Positions 34,601-45,984 of a DNA stretch of 64,000 nucleotides are shown here, piece by piece. The notes beneath the pieces are model-generated. The model was given only the letters and a program-made list of their open reading frames with translations, made no database searches and was not told the origin of the DNA. Origin of the DNA: Caprella mutica (taxonomy: Eukaryota; Arthropoda; Malacostraca; Amphipoda; Caprellidae); contig CANNZV010000508.1 in the NCBI GenBank assembly GCA_947561585.1, forward strand, positions 310,001 through 374,000, read 5' to 3'. The position numbers and the translations under genes are program-made. Numbering within the stretch: the stretch's first letter is position 1; every line of letters begins with the position of its first letter.

Positions 34601-37600
34601 ACTCCGTTGGTCAAGAAGCCACTGTTGGTCAAGAAGCCTCCGTTGAGCAAGACGCCTCCGTTGGGCCAGATGTCTCCTTTGGGCAAGACGCCTCCGGTGG
34701 ACAAGATGCCTCCGGTGGACAAGATGCCTCCGGTGGACAAGATGCCTCCAATGGACAAGACGCCTCCGGTGGGCAAGACGCCTCCGGTGGGCAAGACGCC
34801 TCCGGTGGGCAAGACGCCTCCGGTGGGCAAGACGCCTCCGGTGGGCAAGACGCCTCCGGTGGGCAAGACGCCTCCAGTGGGCAAGACGCCTCCGGTGGCC
34901 AAGACGCCTCCGGTGGCCAAGACGCCTCCGGTGGGCAAGATGCCTCCGGTGGGCAAGACGCCTCCGGTGGGCAAGATGCCTCCGGTGGGCAAGATGCCTC
35001 CGGTGGGCAAGACGCCTCCGGTGGGCAAGACGCCTCCTGTGGGCAAGACGCCTCCGGTGGGCAAGACGCCTCCGGTGGGCAAGACGCCTCCGGTGGGCAA
35101 GACGCCTCCGGTGGGCAAGATGCCTCCGGTGGGCAAGACGCCTCCGGTGGGCAAGATGCCTCCGGTGGGCAAGATGCCTCCGGTGGGCAAGACGCCTCCG
35201 GTGGGCAAGACGCCTCCGGTGGGCAAGACGCCTCCGGTGGGCAAGACTCTTCTGGTGGACAAGACTCTTCCGGTGGACAAGACTCTTCCGCTGGGCAAGA
35301 CTCTTCTGCTGGGCAAGACTCTTCCGCTGGGCAAGTCTCTTCCGCTGGGCAAGACTCTTCCGCTGGGCAAGACTCTTCCGCTGGGCAAGACTCTTCCGCT
35401 GGGCAAGACGCTTCCGGTGGGCAAGACGCTTCCGGTGGGCAAGACGCCTCCGGTGGGCAAGACGCCTCCGGTGGGCAAGACGCCTCCGGTTCAACTTTCA
35501 AAAGTTCCCCCCGTTTCTAAAAAGTCCCCTTTCATTAATAGAATTCCTATTTTCAATCAGGATACTACTCTCAATGATATTTTGAAACTTTGGGATAAAT
35601 GGGGAGAGAATAAAATACCAAATAATGTAAATTATGTAAAAGTTGGGAATTTGAATGCCGCCAATCCAATACTTCAAGATACTAAATTTATTTCAACCCC
35701 TACTAATGAGAAAAATATAAATGAAACCAATGTAAATATAGATACTGAGAATGTAACTGCTATCGATATTGATGATCAAAGACGTACACATAATGAATCT
35801 GGAAAATCAAAAGAGTTATTCACTATCGAAGCAATTCATTCAAAGGATCCAATTAATGAAGAGTGTAAGATGAATGAAAACTCGAAATTGTTCATATTGA
35901 TTTATTATATATTTTTCCATATGACTCCTTCATCTCTATTGGAACTTGACCGCAACTTCTTGGGTAAATACATTTCGATGAAGTGGATGGCTGCCAGAGA
36001 GATCATAAAGAAGACTTGTGAGTATTTATGTACAGTGGAGTTCTTTCCTCTATAGTGAACTCCAACTAGCTCACTATAGGTGAGTTTACTTTACTATTGA
36101 GGATATAAGAGATGAATTAAAACTGATTTATTCATGGCGGACTATATGAAAGGTTTTTTTTAAATACATTCATTATACAGGATTTTCATTTCTCAGAACT
36201 CTAAAAATTAGAATGGACAATAATACTACCACTTCATTATTGAGTAGTTGCACTGGTTAACTTTTCTTTCATGAAATATAACTGATTTACTTCATTGAGA
36301 TTCATAGAATACGGTTCTAGGTAAATTGCTTGAAAGACAATAGCTTGGATGATCAAATTGCAGTGTCTAAATTGATGAAATTCAGTTAATTATGTAGTTA
36401 GTTGGATCACTTCAATTAGCTGCACCTAACCGTCCTGGTTTCTAATTAGTAATTAATAGTAACTGTATTTCACATTTTTAATAGCCAATTGCTGTTTTTA
36501 AATTTTAATCTTCGTGGTTTTCTAATTTTTATTGAACAGGAATACTGCACCAATTCTGGGTACAATTTTCGTTTCTTTTTGTCAGTCAATAGCTTCAGTG
36601 GGCTATGACGATATATTATTGTGGCTAGGTTAGGTTTATTAGGTTTTAGTAACTCGGACTATGGGAACTGCCGATAACAGGAGCGAACGGTTTTTCCAGA
36701 CACGTGTAGCATGACCTCTGGTAATCTTGCCACTTTTTAATTTTTCTCTTTTTGGTAGACATTATCTGGTTGACCTTTCCTCTTCTTTTACTTTAAGCAA
36801 TTGATTATTCGAAATTTGATTATTTGAGCATTTGTTAATTAGATAAATATTGTTGAAAGTCAGAAAATCATTAAGTGAAATCTCTTCGATTAGATGCATC
36901 TAACCTTCCTTGTTTCTAATTAGTAATTTATATTAACTTTTATTTATTTTATATTATCTGAACGATTGGTCATTCGAGCAATTGGTCATTCGAGCAATTG
37001 GTCATTCGAGCAATTGGTCATTCGAGCAATTGTTCGTCCGAGCAATTGTTCATTCGAGAAATTGTTCATTCGAGCAATTGTTCATTCGACCAATTGTTCA
37101 TTCGAGCAATTGTTCATTCGAGCAATTGTTCATTCGAGCAATTGTTCATTCGAGCAATTGATTTTCGAGCGATTATTGTCTTTCGATCATTGTCTTTCGA
37201 TCAATTTACTTACCGGCTACATTTAATACATGGTCATTTGTTGCAGACTAAACTAAATTAATGACCGGGAATCTGATGGCCGGGAATCTGATGACCGGGA
37301 ATCTGATGGCCGGGAATCTGATGACCGGGAATTTGATGACCGGGAATTTGATGACCGGGAATTTGGTGATCGGGAATTTGATGATCGGGAATTTGATGAT
37401 CGGGAATTTGATGATCGGGAATTTGATGATCGAGAATCTAATGATCGGGAATCTAATAATCGGGAATCTAATGATCGGGAATCTAATGATCAGGTATCAA
37501 TTGACCTAGATCCCATTTTTCTATTGCTATTTGCAGTTAGTAGTGACTTACCACTATTTATGCTCTTCAATTACGAGGTTTGGTAATTCTTAGTTGGGTA

Positions 37601-40600
37601 GGCTCATATGATTTATTTATTATCGCCTCTTTATTCTCTCCTTCCTTACGTGAGTGCAGCCACCGGTGCCTGTCCCTTTTCGTCACAATCCTCGATGACT
37701 AAATTCATGACATTGCTTTTCTGTATCCATGAGCATTGTCACTGACAGTAAAGTCTTTGTTCATAAAATCACTTTCGTTTCTGACTGTCCTTCCAATCCC
37801 TTTTATTCTATTTTGACGTCAGCGATATAGTCAACGAAGTGGCTGAAGTTGACGGTAATCCCCCATTTAAATTTAAAATTTTAATCCAATAATTATAATT
37901 CTATGTTCAATTAATTTTGCATGAATTAATTTTATGTAATTTAGAATTATATAGGAACTGCTTTAAAACAAATTAGTAAATTCAATTTGGTATGAATTAC
38001 TGGAGAATATCTTCAATTTAATTTTTTCTTCTCTACTCTTCACCTAGCTCATCTCAAATCAAATCAAAGCCAGCCATTCTGACAGAATAGCGTTGATTAT
38101 GGCTGTCAACTGCTTGAACATATGTCTCGGTTACTACCCTAAATGTAACTACAAAGATCCTATTTTGAAGATGATTCTGCAGGAGTTTCATAACGCATCA
38201 GCCCTACTAATTTCAAGCCAGTATACATGGAATAGGAATGCTTCTTTTGAGGTAAATATGATTTATCGCATACTAAATTAGAAAAAAAAATGATTTTTTT
38301 CTGATTTATTTCAATGATTCATGAAATTCCAACAACTTATTTTCCTATAGATGAATTAATTATGTTCTTAATTTTATCTGATCTAAAAATATTCATCAGA
38401 CTTCAAAATCTCAGGTAATTATAGCATTTACATTATTCGACGCTGCTACAGAATTTCAAATTGGAACAAACAGTCTGTTTTAGTTTTGAAATATTTAACA
38501 AAATATTGTTTGGAATTTTTGGGTTCACTACCTCTTTCTACAAGGAATAAGCAGTAGCAATAATTTCTTCGTTTCAGAAATTAGAAGTTTTCTTAATAAA
38601 ACAAAACTACCCAGCGGAACACAGCTCTACCTCCATCCTCAAACATCTTGCAGTTGAATACTCTACTACCATGAAATATAGACATGAAACTTACCTGCTG
38701 TTTAGCTTCTATGCTGGATTGGAGATCTTCTGTAAGGTAAGTTTCTATGATAATAAATCTCATTTCAAATTGAGCTAAATTTAATTTCAAAAGAGAGATT
38801 TATCCTCATTACATTTATCAAAATTTAAATACTTACTTTAGTTGATGCAGCTCGAGTGGAATTAGAATATTCTTAAATTACCAAAATTATTTCTATATTT
38901 CAAAATTATAGAACCATTATTAAGTACTCTATCCAAACCACAGTACAGAGAAGATATAGTATCCCAGAGCTATAGGGGGGATATTACGCGTGTCCCGGTA
39001 GGCTGTGACGTCACATGTCAATAATGGTGCGTACGTTTGTACGTACAGTACAAACACAAAAGATGGCTGCAACACACCCAACTTTTGTTAAAAAACGTTT
39101 TCGGTGATATTTATTTAAATTCATTATTACCGCATGCTATTATCCAATCTTTATAGTCATACGGACGAATATTAAAAAAATGACTGTTGATGAAATTGCT
39201 ACTGGTCTTTTTACACCCAAAATAGTAACAAATTTTTAGTTTTGAAGAAGACGATTTATTCAAGATAATTAGATCATTAGTCAGATCGGTCGCGTTGGCC
39301 GCCATCTTAATTCTCTATTCCACGTGACACACAGCAATTCTGTTTACTATGACGTGACCTCTTGTTTACATACATGACGTCACAGCCTACCCAGAATAAA
39401 TTTGAATAATACATGGAACTGGGGTACTATACTATTCTGTTTACTATGATCCAAACTCTTTCGCTATAGAATATACCAACTAAAATACCATATTCACATT
39501 ATGTCTTCACTTCTCTTCTGCAAACCTTTCTACATTCTCCTGTAATAATCGTACTGAAAATGATTTACGAGTATTATATTCCATCAGATCAATCTTCACA
39601 ACTTGAAATGGGCTTTTGAAAGATATCCCAAATCAATCCTCAAAATTATCTCTGAAAAATACGAGAGGCCGAAACTAACCATTGAGACGTTTGCCAAGAA
39701 ATATCTTCATTTATTGCAGATTAGTCATATTCTGTGCGTGAATGATCTTCACAAAGGGTAACTATTAATTAATTTATATATAGATAGAGTATGTTAATAA
39801 ATAAATAGGGAAGTATATATGTACATTTTGTAAAATTTTATGGCATAGGTAGGTAGTTATGGCTTTAATATTCCATGCCTATCAAATGTTTCAATAAATT
39901 TCATTATAATTAAACTGAAATTGATACAGAATTATCACAAACCAATCTTACTGTTTTCAAGACTAAGCTTCACTATCTATTTTGCAACAAGTACACCTTT
40001 AATTTATTTAAACTTACTAACTCTCTTTCGTCTAGAAAAATGAAGGCTGAGATTGTATCTGCTTTAAATAGAAAGTTCGATCAGTTCATCTCCCAGAACG
40101 AGGTAGCTCTTAACGGTGTGATACTCCTGTTCCTTGACCTGACGCTTGGCTATTTTAATAATTTTGTCAAAAAGAAAGGTGAGATACGAAAGTATTGTAG
40201 ACAACTAGTTAAAAGTATTGTAGACGAAGCGTTAAAATGATATAGACAAGGTGTGAAAGTGTTGTAGGCGACGCGTTAAAGCAATATGGTAGGAATGATT
40301 TTCCTATAGTAGAATAACTAAACATCTGAACATTGCCTGATTATGTTAATAATTAATTATATTAAAGAACATAATTAAATGTTCTGAATCGTTGAATATA
40401 GTGAAAGTTTGTTCGATTTTACTGTCCCTTTAATACTTTCGCATCTTTATTTCTAGCAAATATGAATAAACGAATATTCTCTCTTGAAAGGATGATAGTT
40501 ATTCTATTATATCTCGGCAAAATAATGTACAAGTACCACGCTACATATCAATCTGAACTAGAGATACTAACGAGATTTAGTGAAAAAAATGCACAAGAGC

Positions 40601-42111
40601 TAATGGACACTGAAATTGTTGTAAAATCCAAAACATCGTCTAGGTCGCGAACATTTGCTAAAGTTCGTAATAAAAACAAGCCTAAAGATATGTCTGAGCC
40701 ATCACCTACACCGGATCCGTCCCTTATGCCTGAAACATTTTATTCAAATATCAATAAAGATAATGAGGAAATATTGCTTAGAAACGTCAGTAAGTCTATT
40801 TTGATAACTAACGAACAAATTATGGGTGATGATGAAAAAAAAGATCAGAAATCCTGTGAAAGTAACTTGACGTCGGATAAACCAGGTACCAGTAAGAAAA
40901 AAAAACTCTGAAAAATCTTCAATGACCATTGAAACTCCTTTCGATACAGAAATTGAAGAAGATTTTCAGTATATCTTGAAACAAAATCTTTACACGGAAG
41001 AATTTTACTACGTGTTAAGATCTGAAGTATGTGCTCAATCCAAAGAACCAGTGGAGGAGGCCTACAAAAAAATCATGCCAACTCTACTGATGATGATTTC
41101 TAATAGACTGCTTATATCCAAGGGATGCAGACTGAAGAGTGTTGGTGGGTGAGAAACTTATTAAGATTTCTTTATTCTTTTATAGATTCGTAATCGATTG
41201 TGTATTTCAATATAGATCTTTCATATAATTTTAAAACAATGGAAGTAAAGTAATTGTGAGTTTCTATAGCAATTTCTTGATTAGACAAATAGTTAGGTGT
41301 ATACGGTATACCCTAATTTCTTCAAATTGATAGTTCTTTCTATCTCAGACATGTCAAACTTTTAAAGCGCATTTGTTCTTCAATACTCTTAGAACGCTAA
41401 ACTAATTATATAATTTAGACTATGGAAAATTTTGATTGCATCACTTTTTCTTCATATAGTTGAGCAACCCAAAAGTAAAAATAAAATTCGACCCATAAAT
41501 TAGTTCCTAATGATTTCAATGAGTTAACCTTCATATGCATGAAAGAAAACTGTAATATCAGTTGCAAATGTTGCTTTCGACATGAGTACAGAATTAGCCC
41601 CCAAACAGGTCTAATTTGCCTTTTTTCTTATATAATCCAATTATAGACTAAGAACACTCAACCCATAGCGGTTTTCATTACTAGAGTCCTAGACCAACCA
41701 ACTATTACAGACTGTCTACTCATGGTACACTTCCAAATTAGAGATTGATAGTACATTTACATCCAAATTAGATAAAATTTTATTCATATACTTCAGATAA
41801 CTATATGATGTTTTATTAGTATTGAAAACAAAATATCCAAGGTAAAGGAAACTTACATGTTTAACAAATGACTAACCAGCTTAGGACACTTACATTACAT
41901 TGATTACATAAGGTAAGTATAAATGTTCAAATCGAAATTCAATTTTCTTTTGTATTTCAGCTCAGCAATTCCACATCTTTTCAAAGAAGAAGATTTATTA
42001 TTTGTTTTCAAGTTTCTGCACCAATTGAATCCTCAAATGACGAGCCTAACCGACGACTACTTGAAGATCGCAAATACACTGCTGTGGATTAGGAAATCAC
42101 TTAAATTTTGA
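31684..42111 (+). CDS. Repetitive multi-exon protein gene of unknown function
   Basis: Not recognised. Coding exons from GT-AG sites and continuous frame: 31684-36017, 38070-38251, 38578-38736, 39588-39757, 40036-40178, 40457-41148, 41961-42111 (about 1,940 codons; AATAAA 41 bp after the stop). Starts MDEFLESMKTTENKYSKS; an earlier acceptor-like TTTTCAG at 31575-31581 suggests a 5' UTR exon. Layout: acidic/basic EEAKTADR repeats; an S/N-R-S-P-rich segment (33000-33290); an S/T/Y-rich segment (33341-33796); a Pro/Lys region with TPPVGK repeats; then an apparently non-repetitive helical region (KLFILIYYIFFHMTPSSLLE, KMILQEFHNASALLISSQ, KHLAVEYSTTMKYRHETYLL, LNGVILLFLDLTLGYF, KIANTLLWIRKSLKF). 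Breaks: one-base shift near 31930, shift near 33335, TAG at 33794, and a shift in an A-run near 40900. Either a recent pseudogene or indel-prone repeat sequence with assembly errors; consistent splice phases favour a real gene. Confidence 0.65.
31741..32705 (+). repeat. Coding minisatellite, 24/27-bp units (EEAKTADR)
   Basis: Four sub-blocks: GAGGCCAAGACGGCCGACAG type (24 bp) to 31925; GCCAAGACTGCCGACAGGGA plus two or more GAG (27-30 bp) to about 32380; a 24-bp GAAGAG form to 32535; and GCCAGGTCTGCCGACAGCGA (24 bp) to 32705. All periods are multiples of three, so all six frames stay open. The sense frame gives charged EEAKTADR, and the antisense frames give only shadow ORFs. Confidence 0.9.
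34545..35490 (+). repeat. Coding minisatellite, 18-bp units (TPPVGK)
   Basis: About 52 units of ACGCCTCCGGTGGGCAAG encode TPPVGK. Variants are MPPVGK, TPPVDK and, near the end, TLPLGK from CTTCCGCTGGGC. Neighbouring units are nearly identical, suggesting recent unequal exchange. The encoded Lys/Pro-rich chain is expected to be extended and disordered. Confidence 0.93.
36969..37160. repeat. 16-bp tandem array CATTCGAGCAATTGTT
   Basis: About 12 units; the first few read CATTCGAGCAATTGGT. Degenerate TTTCGA words continue to 37205. Located in the first intron of the 31684-42111 gene; open frames here are periodicity artefacts. Confidence 0.9.
37261..37505. repeat. 15-bp tandem array ATGACCGGGAATCTG
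   Basis: Sixteen units, drifting from ATGACCGGGAATCTG to ATGATCGGGAATTTG and then ATGATCGGGAATCTA. Every unit is in frame (MTGNL / MIGNL), giving an 82-codon open frame from 37261. Same intron as the preceding array; coding use is unsupported. Confidence 0.9.
37625..37860. repeat. Dispersed repeat family R1, copy 3
   Basis: Shares GTGAGTGCAGCCACCGGTGC, TTTTCTGTATCCATGAGCAT, TTTCTGACTGTCCTTCCA and GACGTCAGCGATATAG with the other copies. Lies in the first intron of the 31684-42111 gene. Confidence 0.65.
38997..39391 (-). mobile_element. Inverted-repeat element with CRE-containing tips and a THAP exon
   Basis: Ends are GGTAGGCTGTGACGTCA (38997-39013) and its exact complement (39375-39391); each contains a perfect TGACGTCA. 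The interior holds a minus-strand THAP exon. Located in an intron of the 31684-42111 gene, opposite strand. The layout fits a deleted P-type element that kept one end of its transposase gene with its promoter (inference). No clear target duplication seen. Confidence 0.6.
39131..39305 (-). CDS. THAP zinc-finger first exon
   Basis: ATG at 39305 lies in an AAGATGGCGGCC context (YY1-like start). The exon encodes MAANATDLTNDLII, then a THAP-like sequence: KICYYFGCKK with paired Cys, SHFFNIRP, and YKDWIIACG. A donor GTAATAAT follows at 39130, giving phase 1; read through, the frame ends at 39111. THAP domains are C2CH DNA-binding fingers found in P-element transposases and host proteins. The remaining Cys and His would have to be in a later exon, and none was found nearby. 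Partial or derelict. Confidence 0.55.
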
Positions 42112-42151
42112 TGGTGAAGATTTGTGTTGATTATTATTTTTCCTTGCAAAT

Positions 42152-42157
42152 AATAAA
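42152..42157 (+). terminator. Poly(A) signal of the 31684-42111 gene
   Basis: AATAAA 41 bp after the TGA stop, followed by T-rich DNA. This supports 42111 as a true gene end. Confidence 0.65.
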
Positions 42158-42399
42158 GATTTTCTCAATCATATAATAATGTTAGGTTTTAAATGTGAAA
42201 AGTTTATGGTTTAAACTTGCAAATATACTTTTATATATAGGAACTCGTCTTCAAAGATATATTTCTACTCAATAAATTTTTACAGAGTATCTTGAATAAA
42301 TTTGAGTTTAGTTTTTACTTTGAATTTATTTTCCTCAAGTTAAAATAATTTAGCCATAATTTTTACCTAAATCATATGTACATGTTTATCATTGTTTTA

Positions 42400-42750
42400 A
42401 CGCTACTTGTAGTTTTAGAGGATAGCGCTAGGGTTATGCTCTTCATCTACGAGGTCTTAAGAGTTTTGTGTTACGTAGACTCGTAGGCTTCATTTACTAT
42501 CACCTCTTCACTTTCCTCTTTCATCCGAGAGTGCTGCCACCGGTGCTTCTGTCCCATTTAGTCACATTCCTTGGTAAGTAACTGCATTCACGGAGTAGCT
42601 TTTCTGTATCCATGAGCATTCTCAACGACGGTGGTGAGTGACTTTGTTCATGGAGCCACTTTTCTTTCTGACTGCTTCTTCCAGTCCCTTGAACTTAATT
42701 TCCTTTTTACATCAGCTTCCGAAGCAGACGTTAAACCCCTACTAAATCAT
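42400..42750. repeat. Dispersed repeat family R1, copy 4 (longest)
   Basis: From AACGCTACTTGTAGTTTTAG to GCAGACGTTAAACCCCTAC. This is the most complete copy, about 345 bp, and defines the family's extent. Confidence 0.65.
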
Positions 42751-43777
42751 TTTAATTAGATCATTACATTAAGCACTATCTACATATTTTATTAAAAAAG
42801 GTCGGAATAGATATGGCATTTTTAGTTTTTCACGAGTTACGACTTGCAATATAAAATCTTTTAATCCTTTCCTTCCGTCAATTCAAACTAAAACAAAATT
42901 GCATATTTATTTATTGATTCAAGATTGATTCAGAGAATTTTCATTGCTGTCTTTAACACGTTCTATTAGTGCCTGTAAAGTATACATTCTTCATTTAATC
43001 ATTATCTTGGTTGAGGTAACCTTATGAATTTTCCAAATTAGACATTGTTTAGATAAGGCTATATTAATTATTAGGGCTGTGACTGTAAGCCCTTACAAGA
43101 TATGCTCTTAAGCTCCAAAAATATGCTTTATAAGCTCTAAAAATAAGGCTATAAAATCGTTTCAGATTATGCTATATCAGCTTTAGAAGCTCAATACGAA
43201 GATACATAAGCTTTTATTATTAAATATGCCTTCAAATATACAATAGTATATAGTACAATATTTTCTTTTGGTTGAAGAAAACAAGCAATAATCAAGGGGA
43301 ACCTTATTATTATTTAACTAAATAGATATCTTTTACTAGGTATTTCAGGGAATATAAATGAACTGATTATGTTTAAAAGATACTTTTATCTTCAAAGAAA
43401 ACTATTTAAACAAATTAATATAGCAACTCCTGATTTAACAAATATAGATTTTACATTTTATTAGTTGGCTGCACTATAAGTATATTTCGGGTGTCTCCTC
43501 TATGGTTAGGAAATGAAAGGTTAATTTCATTTAGAATATAGTTTTAAAAATATTGTTCCTTGCGGATACGTTTTTTAGGGTATCATTTTTATTTTATTTT
43601 ATTTTATTACAAAACAGGTATTGTTTTTAATATTACTAGATCGTTGACTGGGAGGCGTGCTGCTTTAGGAATCCTGAATGCTAGGCTCTTGCAAGCAATC
43701 AACTTGAGACAATAATGAAGTGTGCAGTGCAACAAACTAGCTGAAATAACAAACTACATTACAAAGATAAACAACTT
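42751..43777. other. Intergenic, nothing recognised
   Basis: AT-rich. Contains small repeated words AAGCTCCAAAAATATGC / AAGCTCTAAAAATAAGG at 43110-43150 and a TTTTATTTTATTTTATT microsatellite near 43590. Confidence 0.4.
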
Positions 43778-43858
43778 CAACTGATGCACCCAGGTGCTTC
43801 AAGTTCACCCTATGGCTTTGGCTCTAAAGCGAGACACTTTAGTTCCTCAAACTATAGC
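43778..43858. mobile_element. Fragment of the GATGCACC foldback MITE
   Basis: CAACTGATGCACCCAGG, TTCACCCTATGGCTTTGGC and GCGAGACACTTTAG match one arm of the MITE at 26878-27168. The fragment ends in CAAACTATAG exactly where the Q-rich/RING frame begins. Confidence 0.75.
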
Positions 43859-44925
43859 TTAGATACTCTCAAGAGCATAATAACTCTCAAGAGCAGAATA
43901 GCTCTCAAAAGCAGAATAGGTCTCAACAGCAGAATAGCTCTCAAGAGCAGAATAGCTCTCAAGAGCAGAATAGCTCTCAAGAACAGAATAGCTCTCAATA
44001 GCACAGAGTAACTCTGAAGAGCAGAGTATCAATCTTGGAGATGACATTGATCAGAGACATAATACCGATCAAGAATATCAAGTAGAAAATATCTTTAATG
44101 AAGACATTTTTGATCAAGATGATGTTCTATCCGAAGATCAAGATTTTAATAAAGACAATGAATTTAATTTATTCGATGATGAGGGATTTTACCAAGGGAA
44201 TAAGGATAATTTTATTCCTATAGTCATCGACAATATTTCAGAAGAAACAAGAAGTCAATGGAAGGAGAAGCTTTCTACCTTCAGTACCAATTCCTCCGAC
44301 TTCATTAATGAGTGTGGACTTTGTTACGAAAAGTATACCACAGATGAAAACTTCGTGCTATTGCTAGAATGTTCCCACAATTTCTGCGAAGCCTGTACGG
44401 ACAGTTGGTTTGGACCGGATAGCAGTAATACAAAGTAAGTTATGAAATGATGAAAACCATTTATTTAAACTATCACATTTTCTTCAACAGTAAGTGGCTA
44501 TAGGAATATTTCCTATACGCAGCTCAACCATGTAAGAAAGGAGAATCCACTTGATATGACAATCAAATAATTTTAAAAATACAGAAAATAGATCAAATAA
44601 TGAGACTTCTTTGTTTGATTCCATGATTTCATTATAATCTAAGTCCTAAGACGACTTCATGTATGCTATTCATGTATTTTTATTTGACGATAACTATGTC
44701 TATCATTGCTAAACCAAAAGTTATATCCAATGACTGAATGCATTAGTAGTTAAATGTTGTGTCAAACACATAGTTTTTTGTATACAAATTTCGTGTTCTG
44801 AATGTTTGAATTATGTTCGTGATAAACTGATAACTTTTATCAACGAAAAAATCATAATTTATTATTGTTTCTATTTCAGAAGACCAAGTGTGCCAAGGAC
44901 TCTAGAATTACTTCAGAAAACCTAG
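43859..44925 (+). pseudogene. Q-rich, RING1-type protein, truncated
   Basis: Exon 43859-44434 opens with 18-bp repeats encoding QEQNSS. It is broken once at 44002-44015 (TAG plus a one-base shift), then continues through an acidic stretch (NEDIFDQDDVLSEDQDF). It ends in a RING half resembling RING1 of RBR (Ariadne-type) E3 ligases: ECGLCYEKYTTDENFVLLLE and CSHNFCEACTDSWFG (C-x2-C ... C-x-H-x2-C-x2-C). A GTAAGT donor at 44435 and a TTTCAG acceptor ending 44879 join to NTKRPSVPRTLELLQKT and a stop at 44923. The rest of a RING and the IBR/RING2 domains are missing. RBR ligases transfer ubiquitin via a RING2 cysteine, absent here. Exonised fragment or pseudogene. Confidence 0.55.
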
Positions 44926-45216
44926 TCAAAAATTATTCAGTTAGTTGTACAGGAGTAAGCTAAAGCTCTTTGTGTGAAATTAGTTTTCATGTATCTTTAC
45001 AATGATGTGTTGAAGGAGTACGTGGTGTAAATAGTTTTGTGGTGTGTGGAAGGTAGGGTGTAGTGGGTGTGAGTGTACTACTTTGGAAATGTTAAAATGT
45101 GTAGTATTTTATGTGTCGTTGGGTCAAGTGGTTTAATAAGAAAAAATTAAAAATAATTAGGATAAACAACTCGTTTAGGTCTGATTTTGGCTGCCCTTTT
45201 AATATTTTATGTAAAT

Positions 45217-45630
45217 TAAAAATAATGTTAAAATTACTTAATTAAATAATGTTAAAATTATTTAATTAAATAATGTTAAAATTACTTAATTAAATAATGT
45301 TAAAATTATTTAATTAAATAATGTTAAAATTACTTAATTAAATAATGTTAAAATTACTTAATTAAATAATGTTAAAATTACTTAATTAAATAATGTTAAA
45401 ATTACTTAATTAAATAATGTTAAAATTATTTAATTAAATAATGTTAAAATTACTTAATTAAATAATGTTAAAATTATTTAATTAAATAATGTTAAAATTA
45501 CTTAATTAAATAATGTTAAAATTACTTAATTAAATAATGTTAAAATTACTTAATTAAATAATGTTAAAATTACTTAATTAAATCATGTTAAAATTAATTA
45601 ATTAAATAATGTTAAAATTACTTAATTAAA
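45217..45630. repeat. 24-bp tandem array AATAATGTTAAAATTACTTAATT
   Basis: About 17 units with strict 24-bp spacing from 45221. The only common change is ACTT to ATTT. Each junction forms TTAATTAA. Confidence 0.95.
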
Positions 45631-45984
45631 TATTTGATTAAAGTAAATGATTCTGGAACTTTGACTGTTGATGATGCTAATAATTTCCAGTATCTGAAAA
45701 ATATTTCCAGTATCTGTAAAAATTTCCAATACATACTTGTAAACTTTAAACTTGGAGTGGTGATGTTATTGTATTATTGAAGAATTAAATTTGATTGCAA
45801 CTTATTATAACCAACAATACTGTCACAAATTTTATATTGTTTCTGGTACTGTTAATTTACTCATTAAGTTTATTGAAAAATAAATATTTGTTTCCTTTTT
45901 CCCCTTAGTTATATGCATTTAGTTGTCATTGAGTAATCTTATTTAAATTAATTGGAATTTGTTGCTGAACGACCGATTCATAAG

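Noticed and set aside
34534..35501. Three overlapping minus-strand frames of about 300 codons
   Set aside because: Shadows of the 18-bp TPPVGK repeat; no non-repetitive extension or splice logic on that strand.
36018..36055. Reading the giant exon through to the stop at 36055
   Set aside because: A strong GTGAGT donor at 36018 with in-phase downstream exon 38070 and continuing exons explains the data better.
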